A model generated the notes under the pieces. It did not search any database. It was not told where the DNA came from and was given only the letters and a program-made list of their open reading frames with translations. Both the position numbers and the translations under genes were made by a program. Of a DNA stretch of 31,908 nt, positions 21,803 to 28,433 are shown one piece after another (position 1 is the first letter of the stretch; every line of letters begins with the position of its first letter). The stretch is from Marvinbryantia sp. (GTDB taxonomy: Bacteria; Bacillota; Clostridia; Lachnospirales; Lachnospiraceae): positions 1 to 31,908 of the forward strand of contig JAEDFS010000020.1 in the NCBI GenBank assembly GCA_016297895.1, given 5' to 3'.

Positions 21803-22541
21803 CTTTTAATAAAGCAAAAAACTCTCTTACCAGATAATGGATCTGAAGCTGCCAGTCCGAGCCTGCTGCAATCGGGCAAATGCTCTCATATCCCATATGT
21901 ATTCCCAGCCGCATGGCCCGGTACACATGAAAGTTGTTGGATAAAATTCCGATCTTTCTCCGGAAAGCATCTGTCTTTCCATCTTCCGTAATCACCTGTG
22001 CACTGAATTTCAGATTCTCCATAGTAGTGGTAGATCGCTTCTCCGGCAGAAGCCGCTCTTTTTCGATTCCGGCCTCTAAAAGATAACGGTACATGCACTC
22101 TGCTTCCGTGATTTCTTCACCGTCCCCCTGGCCGCCTGACAATACCGCTCTGGTATCCGGATTTTCTTTCAGATAGATCTCTGCCCTCTTAAGCCGAAGT
22201 CTCAGAGCCTTGCTTGGCTCTTTTCCCTTCACCTGGGCTCCCAGAACGATCACATAGTCAAGTCCTGCCTCCGGCTTCTGACACATCGCCGCAACGATCC
22301 TGCCTTCTATCACAAGGAACAGAGCCAGCACAACAGCCAGGACAATTTCTGATCCCATCAGAAGAATTCCGGGAACCCGAAACCCGTCAGGATGCAGGAT
22401 CCTGTACTCCCAGTATCCGCCTGCTGCCAGAAACAGTCCGCTGATGGGCAGCCAGATCACACCAAAATCCACACGCCTGATCATCAGCATACAGAAATAC
22501 AGCAGACAGGCTGCCCCTATTCCGATCAATACCCATGGCAT
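21780..22541 (-). CDS. YdcF/SanA-family membrane protein (DUF218)
   Basis: A 253-residue protein. The first about 90 residues hold three to four hydrophobic segments. The rest is a DUF218 domain: VIVLGAQVKGKEPSKALRLRLKRA, SGGQGDGEEITEAE, STTTMENLKFS and an ending with NNFHVYRA. DUF218 proteins of the SanA/ElyC type act on cell envelope and surface polysaccharide processes in other bacteria, but the reaction is not known. The ATG at 22539-22541 begins 2 bases after the stop of the SEC-C gene; a GTG at 22559 inside that gene is an alternative start. Its last codons lie in the shared terminator hairpin. Confidence 0.85.
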   Translation of the reverse strand: MPWVLIGIGAACLLYFCMLMIRRVDFGVIWLPISGLFLAAGGYWEYRILHPDGFRVPGILLMGSEIVLAVVLALFLVIEGRIVAAMCQKPEAGLDYVIVLGAQVKGKEPSKALRLRLKRAEIYLKENPDTRAVLSGGQGDGEEITEAECMYRYLLEAGIEKERLLPEKRSTTTMENLKFSAQVITEDGKTDAFRRKIGILSNNFHVYRAMRLGIHMGYESICPIAAGSDWQLQIHYLVREFFALLKEKISGNI

Positions 22542-22543
22542 GT

Positions 22544-23044
22544 TTATCTTCCGCAGCACTTCTTGTACTTTTTGCCGCTTCCGCAGGGACAGGGATCGTT
22601 TCTTCCGATCTTCGGTCCCTTCACGATCGTATTCATCTTCTTTGCTTCTTTATAGAGCTCTTTTAACTTTTCTTCCGGGAAGATCTCCTTCCATGCAGGA
22701 AGCCCGTACAGCCAGTCTGCCTTTGCATCCACCATGTTTTTGTAGAGCAGTTCTTTATCAAACTCCAGGCTCACTACGGTATCTTCTGTCATCTCTTCGA
22801 TGTTATTCTTTACCTTCAGGCTGTCATCGATGCCGTCCAGAAATCCGACCATGGTCATAACCGGAATCTCATATTTCTCTGCCAGCTCCTTTACAGTTCC
22901 CTTTACTGCCTCATCCGGATTTGCCAGAAGTTTTTCATAAATTCCTCTTTCCAGCATAAAATAATCTGACCAGAATTTCTGAAGCTGCTGCTTGTCTGCC
23001 TGCTGAGAGTACGCCATGTCTCTCCAGTCCTGTAATAAACTCAT
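22544..23044 (-). CDS. SEC-C motif protein
   Basis: A 166-residue soluble protein ending in a SEC-C zinc motif: RNDPCPCGSGKKYKKCC, the same module as at the end of SecA, which binds zinc and can contact ribosomes or SecB-like partners. The N-terminal 140 residues are helical (LQDWRDMAYSQQADKQQLQKFW..., KEIFPEEKLKELYKEAKK) and not otherwise recognised. The start is the ATG at 23042-23044 with AAGGATGG ahead; the upstream extension to 23098 is less likely. It is coupled to the ydcF-like gene downstream. Confidence 0.82.
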   Translation of the reverse strand: MSLLQDWRDMAYSQQADKQQLQKFWSDYFMLERGIYEKLLANPDEAVKGTVKELAEKYEIPVMTMVGFLDGIDDSLKVKNNIEEMTEDTVVSLEFDKELLYKNMVDAKADWLYGLPAWKEIFPEEKLKELYKEAKKMNTIVKGPKIGRNDPCPCGSGKKYKKCCGR

Positions 23045-23159
23045 TTTCTTTCCATCCTTTATTTCAAAATTCGCCGTCTGCACGGTTATCCTGTGCAAAC
23101 AGCTATAGTATACATCATTTTCCGGTATTTTTCAAAAGATTTTTCCGGGAAGTGTATAT

Positions 23160-23259
23160 CTTTCGCAAAAGTGTTCATACTAAGGACATACAAAAGATAA
23201 ATTTTAATACTTATCCTCCCCTTTGACCCCGGTTTTCATTGCAGAACCGGGGTTTTTCT
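23160..23259 (+). ncRNA. Possible small RNA with C-rich segment and its own terminator
   Basis: The 219-base gap between the SEC-C and amidohydrolase genes (both minus strand) holds a plus-strand terminator (CCCCGGTT...AACCGGGG then TTTTT, 23226-23257) that belongs to no plus-strand gene. Just before it lies a C-rich single-stranded-looking segment ATCCTCCCCTTT (23213-23224), complementary to ribosome-binding sites. A CATACT at 23176-23181 might be a -10; no good -35 is seen. Start is approximate. Confidence 0.3.
23226..23259 (+). terminator. Rho-independent terminator on the plus strand without an obvious gene
   Basis: An 8-bp perfect stem CCCCGGTT/AACCGGGG with a 10-nt loop, followed by TTTTTCTC only on the plus strand. 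On the minus strand, where the amidohydrolase gene ends 5 bases away, there is no T run. Confidence 0.7.
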
Positions 23260-23263
23260 CGCT

Positions 23264-24451
23264 CTATTCCTGATGATTTTCAAGCCATTTCATAGCCCCG
23301 TGTACAAGGAGCGCACTGCCCACTGACAGGACATCTTCATTGAACACCACATGATCGTTGTGCATGGGTTTTCCATATAATTCGTTTTCAGATGCTGCCC
23401 CGGCTCCAAGAAGCAGATAGCTGCAGGGGATCTCATAGGTATAAGATGCAAAATCTTCGGAGCCCATTCCTCCCTGTTCAAGCAGAACTACTTTATCCTG
23501 ACCGCATATCTCTTTTGCGTACCCTGCCATTTCTATGGTCATCTCTTTGTCATTGATCAGAGGCGGTGCAGATGCCAGTTCGGTCACTTCTGCCTGTCCC
23601 CGGAAAAGCTCCGCTGTTTTTTCGGAAATTTCCGTAATTCTTCTGTAAATCTGTTCTGCCAGTTTCACATCCATGGTCCGGATGGTTCCCTCCATGATCA
23701 CTTCTTCCGGAATGATATTGGGAGCCTTTCCCCCCACAAACTTGCCGATGGTCAGCGTAGTCGGATTTTTCGGCCCTACTTCCCGTGCCAGGATCTCCTG
23801 CAGCGCCAGATGAATGTGAACAGCTATATTGATGGGATCCACTCCTGTCTCAGGCATGGCCCCGTGGCATCCGGTTCCTTTCACACGGATCCGGAACAGG
23901 GTACAGCCTGCCATACAGGTTCCCAGGCCGCACAATATCATACCGGATGGGATCCCTGAGTTTACATGAAGCGCCATGCCCGCATCAACCGAAGGATTCT
24001 CAAGCACTCCCGCTTTCAGCATGGATTTTGCTCCGGTAAATCCTTCCTCATCCGGCTGGAACACCAGTTTCACCCGGCCCGGTATTCTCTTCTGATATTT
24101 TTTCAGAAGCTTCGCCGCCCCCAGAAGCATGGTGGCATGCATATCATGTCCGCAGGCATGCATACAGCCGTTTTCTGATGCAAAGGGGACCGGTGCCTCT
24201 TCTTTGATCGCCAGAGCGTCCATGTCCGCACGAAGAAGAATGGTTTTTCCCGGCTTTTCTCCCTCAAGTACCGCTACAATTCCGCTCTCACAGATCTCCC
24301 GGGGTTCATATCCGTATTCTTCCAGCTTTTTCTTCACGAAAGTTTTCGTCCGGGGCAGAACAGCCCCTGTCTCAGGATTTCTGTGAATCGTTCTTCGAAT
24401 CTCCAGCAACTCCTGTGTTAATTCTTTTGCATTCTCTGTAATGGAAGTCAT
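23264..24451 (-). CDS. M20 family amidohydrolase (N-acyl amino acid / hippurate type)
   Basis: A 395-residue cytosolic metallohydrolase of the M20D group (amidohydrolase, AmhX/hippuricase-like). Metal and catalytic segments in order: HACGHDMHAT near residues 92-101, VFQPDEEGFTGAKSML near 130-145 (catalytic Glu pair), HVNSGIPSG, a dimerisation lid domain (GTGCHGAMPETGVDP ... NIIPE), GGMGSEDFASY near 340 and the final HNDHVVFNED. It probably cleaves N-acyl or N-aroyl amino acids; the precise substrate cannot be read from sequence. The start follows AAAGAAAGGAA. Downstream lies the orphan plus-strand terminator, upstream two hairpins (24484-24514, 24537-24574). Confidence 0.9.
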   Translation of the reverse strand: MTSITENAKELTQELLEIRRTIHRNPETGAVLPRTKTFVKKKLEEYGYEPREICESGIVAVLEGEKPGKTILLRADMDALAIKEEAPVPFASENGCMHACGHDMHATMLLGAAKLLKKYQKRIPGRVKLVFQPDEEGFTGAKSMLKAGVLENPSVDAGMALHVNSGIPSGMILCGLGTCMAGCTLFRIRVKGTGCHGAMPETGVDPINIAVHIHLALQEILAREVGPKNPTTLTIGKFVGGKAPNIIPEEVIMEGTIRTMDVKLAEQIYRRITEISEKTAELFRGQAEVTELASAPPLINDKEMTIEMAGYAKEICGQDKVVLLEQGGMGSEDFASYTYEIPCSYLLLGAGAASENELYGKPMHNDHVVFNEDVLSVGSALLVHGAMKWLENHQE

Positions 24452-24483
24452 TGCGCATCATTTCCTTTCTTTGTTTAGTTCAA

Positions 24484-24514
24484 GACTCGCTTGCCGCCTG
24501 AAGAGGCGGGAGTC
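24484..24514. repeat. Two-part hairpin upstream of the amidohydrolase gene
   Basis: CCGCCT and AGGCGG pair around GAAG; outside them GACTC pairs with GAGTC, leaving a 5-nt bulge. There is no T run on either strand. It may be mRNA leader structure or part of the adjoining repeat element. Confidence 0.4.
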
Positions 24515-24536
24515 ATCTTCCATCTGATATGAATGG

Positions 24537-24574
24537 ACAGGGGACGGTTCTGTATCCAACAGAACCGTCCCTGT
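24537..24574. repeat. Palindromic repeat (GGGACGGTTCTGT inverted), REP-like
   Basis: ACAGGGGACGGTTCTGT and ACAGAACCGTCCCTGT form a stem of about 16 bp (one extra G) with a five-base loop, lying 8 bases after the stop of the large oxidoreductase gene. Sequences with GGGACGGTTCT arms are, from memory, common interspersed repeats in Clostridia. It may end transcription of the upstream gene, but it lacks a T run on the minus strand. Confidence 0.6.
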
Positions 24575-24581
24575 ACAGTCA

Positions 24582-27140
24582 TTAACAGGTTGCGCCGCCT
24601 GTAACATTTTTATTCAAAATCGCAGTCTTATCCATCTTTCCGCTGATCAGCTTATCATTCACATAGTCAAACCCAAGACGGTTGACCGTATCCGCAAAAC
24701 GTTCTCCTGAGATTCCCTCGTCACGGAACAGCAGGATCGCCTTTTCCACCACATCCATGATCTCCTCTTCACTGGTAAAGATCTTTGTAAGCGTCATACC
24801 GTGAGCTATCTTTTTGCCCCAACGTCCTCCGATGTAGATCTTGTAGCCGTTCTGATATTCCTCCAGCGCTCCGAATGGACATCTTCCCTTGCAGCGTCCA
24901 CAGTTATTACATTCTTTCGGATCGATCTGGATCTTTCCGTCTGCCAGCTTTGCCACTTTGATCGGGCAGTTCTTCTCTACCTGACAGTTCTTGCAGCCAC
25001 GGCACTTGGAGTAATTGATCATGGGAACTCTCTGACCGATGATTCCCAGGTCATTCAGATCCGGTTTTACACAGTTATTGGGACATCCGCCCACTGCAAT
25101 TTTAAATTTATGGGGAAGGGTCACGCCATGATATCCAAGGTAGAATTTGTCATGTATTTTTTCACTGAGATCAAAGGTATCGATCAGACCATACTGGCAG
25201 GTGGTTCCCTTACAGGACACAACCGGACGCACCAGACTGCCGGTACCGCCGGTCAACAGACCGTATCCGCTGAGGAACTCGATCACCGGCTGGATATTGT
25301 CATAGGGTACTCCCTGGATCTCCATGGTCAGACGGGAAGTCATAGTCACCTCTCCACTTCCGAACTTTTCTGCTGCCTCTGCAATGGCACGGTGTTCTGT
25401 TGCTGTGATCCGTCCGTTTCTGGTAATTACACGCACGTTGAAGATATCGTCATAACGCTTGTCCTGCAGACATCCCAGGCCTTTTACCCGTTTAATCTCA
25501 GCCGGATCCAGTTTTCCTTCTTTACGGGGAACTTTTACCTCATTCACGAAGACTCCTCCTTCCAGGACACGGGTATTGGTATATCCATACGCTTTCAGAC
25601 GGTTCTGAAGAAAATATCCTCTCTTGCCCTTTGTACATACCAGCAGAAGCTTTTCGTCCTTCCCGAATCCTTCCATCGGTCCGGTCACCTTTGTCAGATC
25701 AATCCATTCTGCTCCCGGAATAGATGCCTTTGGCTGTACATCCAGCACCCGGTAACCTTTTGCTGCTCCTGCGGCATATTCAGCCGGGGTAATGCTTTCC
25801 AGTTCGCCGGACAGTTTATTTTCCAGCACATAGCAGGCCTGTACAAAAGGATGAATCGCCGTTGAGAATGGCGGTGCATAGGAGAAATCCAGGGTATCAA
25901 AATCTTCGATCTCAGCGCCCATGGCAATGCCTGTCACTGCAATATCTGTCATCTTATCCACGGCACCGGCACCCACCACCTGGATTCCCAGCAGCTTGTG
26001 ACTCTCTCTGTCTGCGATCAGTTTTGTCACAAAAGAGGATGCTCCCGGATAATAATGTGCCTTATCATCACTCACCATGGTCACAGAGACCGGATCAAAA
26101 CCGGCTTCTCTGGCCTGGGCTTCTGTCAGCCCGGTACGGCCGGCATTCAGATCCTCTGCCAGCTTCACCACACCGGTTCCCAGACATCCGCCGTATACAG
26201 AGTCTGTCCCTGTCAGATTTTTTGCAAGGCAGCGTCCCGTTATGTTGGCAGTGGAGCCCATGGCTGACCACTGACCTTTTCCTGTGATCCGGTTACAGAC
26301 CTGTGCACAGTCGCCTACCGCATACACATCCGGCAGGTTTGTTTTCTGATGATCATCCACGATAATGGTGCCTCTGTTCATCTCCAGGCCGGAATCGGCA
26401 AGAAATGCAGTAGCCGGACGCACACCGATTGCCAGAACCACCAGATCTCCGTCAAAGCTTCCCACACTGGTACGGATACCGGAAGCCTTCTCTGTTCCCA
26501 GCACTTCCTCCAGTGCAGCTCCGGTCACGATCCGAAGTCCCTTTTTCTGAAGCTGACGACGAATATAGTCTGCCATCTCGGCATCAAAGAGATTCGGCAT
26601 GACCTGATCTGCCATATCCACTACAGTCACCTTCAGACCCTTCGCCATCAGATTCTCTGCGATCTCCAGTCCGATGAAGCCACCGCCCACCACCACGGCA
26701 CTGCGGCAGTGATGTTCCTCCGCATAAGAGCGCAGATCAATGGCATCATCCGGCGTACGCATGGTAAACACGCCTTCCAGACCGGTTCCCGGAACATTGG
26801 GAACAAAGGGAGCTGCACCTACGGCAAGAATCAGTTTGTCATACTCTGCTTCTTCTCCATTGGCAAACCGTACCTTTTTTGCCCCGGCATCCACGCTCAC
26901 GGCTTCCATTCCCGTACGCACCTGTGCTCCTGTCAATGCAGCAAATTTTTCCGGTGTATTTACGATCAGGCTTTCACGACTCTCGATTCCGCCTCCCACA
27001 TAATAGGGAAGGCCGCATCCTGCATAGGAAATATCACTGCCCTTCGTATACACACATACTTCTGCTTTGCGATCCTGACGCAAAATTTTGGCTGCTGCCT
27101 TGGTTCCTGCGGCCACGCCGCCGATAATGATGTACTTCAT
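24582..27140 (-). CDS. Fusion: CoA-disulfide-reductase-like flavoprotein + rhodanese + sulfite/nitrite-reductase-like + ferredoxin domains
   Basis: An 852-residue cytosolic multidomain redox protein. Residues 1-330: NAD(P)H/FAD oxidoreductase (GGVAAGTKAA at 7-16; active cysteine C42 in YAGCGLPYY; second dinucleotide motif VVVGGGFIGLE near 150; AVGDCAQ). Residues 330-445: dimerisation domain. 450-545: rhodanese with catalytic-type cysteine in LLLVCTKGKRG. 560-840: siroheme-type sulfite/nitrite reductase half-repeats, with cluster cysteines CKGTTC and GGCPNNC. Two [4Fe-4S] motifs (CRGCKNCQVEKNC; CNNCGRCKGRC) are inserted. Together this could move NAD(P)H electrons through flavin and persulfide sulfur to a siroheme centre, a sulfur-reducing machine (inference). 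The start is supported by AAAGGAGAG. It is divergent from a LysR gene that probably controls it. Confidence 0.88.
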   Translation of the reverse strand: MKYIIIGGVAAGTKAAAKILRQDRKAEVCVYTKGSDISYAGCGLPYYVGGGIESRESLIVNTPEKFAALTGAQVRTGMEAVSVDAGAKKVRFANGEEAEYDKLILAVGAAPFVPNVPGTGLEGVFTMRTPDDAIDLRSYAEEHHCRSAVVVGGGFIGLEIAENLMAKGLKVTVVDMADQVMPNLFDAEMADYIRRQLQKKGLRIVTGAALEEVLGTEKASGIRTSVGSFDGDLVVLAIGVRPATAFLADSGLEMNRGTIIVDDHQKTNLPDVYAVGDCAQVCNRITGKGQWSAMGSTANITGRCLAKNLTGTDSVYGGCLGTGVVKLAEDLNAGRTGLTEAQAREAGFDPVSVTMVSDDKAHYYPGASSFVTKLIADRESHKLLGIQVVGAGAVDKMTDIAVTGIAMGAEIEDFDTLDFSYAPPFSTAIHPFVQACYVLENKLSGELESITPAEYAAGAAKGYRVLDVQPKASIPGAEWIDLTKVTGPMEGFGKDEKLLLVCTKGKRGYFLQNRLKAYGYTNTRVLEGGVFVNEVKVPRKEGKLDPAEIKRVKGLGCLQDKRYDDIFNVRVITRNGRITATEHRAIAEAAEKFGSGEVTMTSRLTMEIQGVPYDNIQPVIEFLSGYGLLTGGTGSLVRPVVSCKGTTCQYGLIDTFDLSEKIHDKFYLGYHGVTLPHKFKIAVGGCPNNCVKPDLNDLGIIGQRVPMINYSKCRGCKNCQVEKNCPIKVAKLADGKIQIDPKECNNCGRCKGRCPFGALEEYQNGYKIYIGGRWGKKIAHGMTLTKIFTSEEEIMDVVEKAILLFRDEGISGERFADTVNRLGFDYVNDKLISGKMDKTAILNKNVTGGATC

Positions 27141-27196
27141 CTCTTTCTCTCCTTTGATCTACGCTCTTTTATGGAGTTTTTTTCCTTTTCAGGTTG

Positions 27197-27225
27197 ATTA
27201 TATTACGTTTTTGTTATAAAATCAA
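27197..27225 (-). promoter_or_regulatory. Promoter of the oxidoreductase fusion gene
   Basis: Minus-strand TTGATT (27220-27225), 17-bp spacer, TATAAT (27197-27202). A plus-strand TTGATT/TATAAA pair (27194-27218, 15-bp spacer) overlaps it and may serve the LysR gene; the AT-rich 27225-27260 stretch is the place to expect LysR binding. Confidence 0.6.
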
Positions 27226-27271
27226 TTTATGAATATTTATCATACAATAAATCATACTTATGGAGAATCCT

Positions 27272-28117
27272 ATGCTTGACCACAGAACAGAAACCTTTAT
27301 GACTGTCTGCGAATTGATGAATTACCGGGAAGCTGCTCAGCGTCTTCATATCACTCAGCCTGCAGTGACACAGCACATTCAGTATCTGGAAAGAGAATAC
27401 GGCTGTCGTCTCTTTTACTATGAAAATCGCCATCTTACCAAGACCCCGGAAGCAGTCCTGCTGGAAGACCATATCCGGGCCATCCGTCAGCGTGAGACCT
27501 TTCTTCGGGAAAAGCTGAAAAACAGCGGGATCCGGGAACTGAAGGTCGGTGCAACAAAGACCATCGGCGATTATGTGATTCTTGATCACATTCATCAGTT
27601 TCTCTCTCAGCCGGACACTTCCCTTACTTTGATCGTGGACAACACGGAGCATCTTCTGACTCTGCTGGAGCAGAATAAACTGGATTTTGCCATCATTGAA
27701 GGGTATTTTGACAAAAAGCGGTTTGACAGCCAGCTGTACCGCAAAGAACCCTTTGTGGGGATCTGCCGCAAGGATCATCCCTTTGCCGGAAGAGAAATCA
27801 GCATTGAAGAGCTGCTTGCCGAAACCATCATCCATCGGGAAGAAGGCTCCGGTACGCGGGCGATCCTGGATGAAAAGCTTCATGGCTACAATGAATCCCT
27901 GATGGACTTTCACCGTCATATCTGTATCTCCAGCTTCAAAGTGATTCTGGATCTGGTGAAAGCCGGTTACGGGGTGTCCTTTGTCTATGACATTCTGGCA
28001 AAAAATGATCCCGGAATCACCAGTTTCACCCTGACGGGAGAACCGATCATCCGGGAATTTAATATCGTTTATCTGAAATATGCCGATGTTCAGGAAAAAA
28101 TAGGCTGGTTTATCTGA
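27272..28117 (+). CDS. LysR-family transcription regulator
   Basis: A 281-residue LysR-type regulator. The N-terminal 60 residues carry the winged helix-turn-helix (ETFMTVCELMNYREAAQRLHITQPAVTQHIQYLEREYG). The rest is a periplasmic-binding-like co-inducer domain (LKVGATKTIGDYVI; DFAIIEGYF; FVGICRKDHPF; GYGVSFVYD). The ATG at 27272 is preferred because GGAG lies six bases upstream; an ATG at 27260 would add MENP without a ribosome site. It is divergent from the big oxidoreductase, the usual LysR arrangement for its main target. Its 3' end overlaps the convergent ferredoxin gene by 8 bp. The effector is unknown; sulfur or redox compounds are a guess. Confidence 0.92.
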   Translation: MLDHRTETFMTVCELMNYREAAQRLHITQPAVTQHIQYLEREYGCRLFYYENRHLTKTPEAVLLEDHIRAIRQRETFLREKLKNSGIRELKVGATKTIGDYVILDHIHQFLSQPDTSLTLIVDNTEHLLTLLEQNKLDFAIIEGYFDKKRFDSQLYRKEPFVGICRKDHPFAGREISIEELLAETIIHREEGSGTRAILDEKLHGYNESLMDFHRHICISSFKVILDLVKAGYGVSFVYDILAKNDPGITSFTLTGEPIIREFNIVYLKYADVQEKIGWFI

Positions 28118-28433
28118 GAGGATTTCCAAACCCTGTACCCTCTTCCGTATGTTCCGGCACTTCTTTTACCGGAACAAATTTGGCCCGGTTCATCAGCGGA
28201 TGCTGCAGGGTAAGCGCACCGGGTACGGGGCAGACCATCACGCAGGCGCCGCAGTAATAGCATTCTCCCGGATACATGATGATGGGATGTTTTCCTTTTT
28301 CCTGTGAGGGAAGCAGAATATCACACTGACAGACTGCCGCACACCGGCCGCACCCGATACAGAGTGCTTCATTATATTTCAGCGGAATGGTGCTGCAGGG
28401 CACCGGTTCCACTGTAAATTCAACTTTTTCCAC
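28110..28433 (-). CDS. Ferredoxin-like protein with two [4Fe-4S] motifs (AprB-like)
   Basis: A 107-residue small iron-sulphur protein with CIGCGRCAAVCQCD (residues 25-38) and CYYCGACVMVCP (58-69), both CX2CX2CX3C type, plus a C-terminal tail. The tail and the pairing with an AprA-like flavoprotein resemble the beta subunit of adenylylsulfate reductase. It begins with GTG at 28431-28433, behind AGGAGG by 9 bases, and overlaps the 3' end of the flavoprotein gene by 14 bp, so the two are co-translated. It should carry electrons to or from the flavin. It is the last gene of the operon and has no clear terminator before the convergent LysR gene. Confidence 0.88.
   Translation of the reverse strand: MEKVEFTVEPVPCSTIPLKYNEALCIGCGRCAAVCQCDILLPSQEKGKHPIIMYPGECYYCGACVMVCPVPGALTLQHPLMNRAKFVPVKEVPEHTEEGTGFGNPLR

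Noticed and set aside
24801..25865. 354-codon plus-strand open frame
   Set aside because: Antisense to the siroheme-domain half of the large oxidoreductase.
27227..28129. 300-codon minus-strand open frame across the LysR gene
   Set aside because: The plus-strand product is a textbook LysR regulator with HTH and ribosome site; the minus frame is its shadow.
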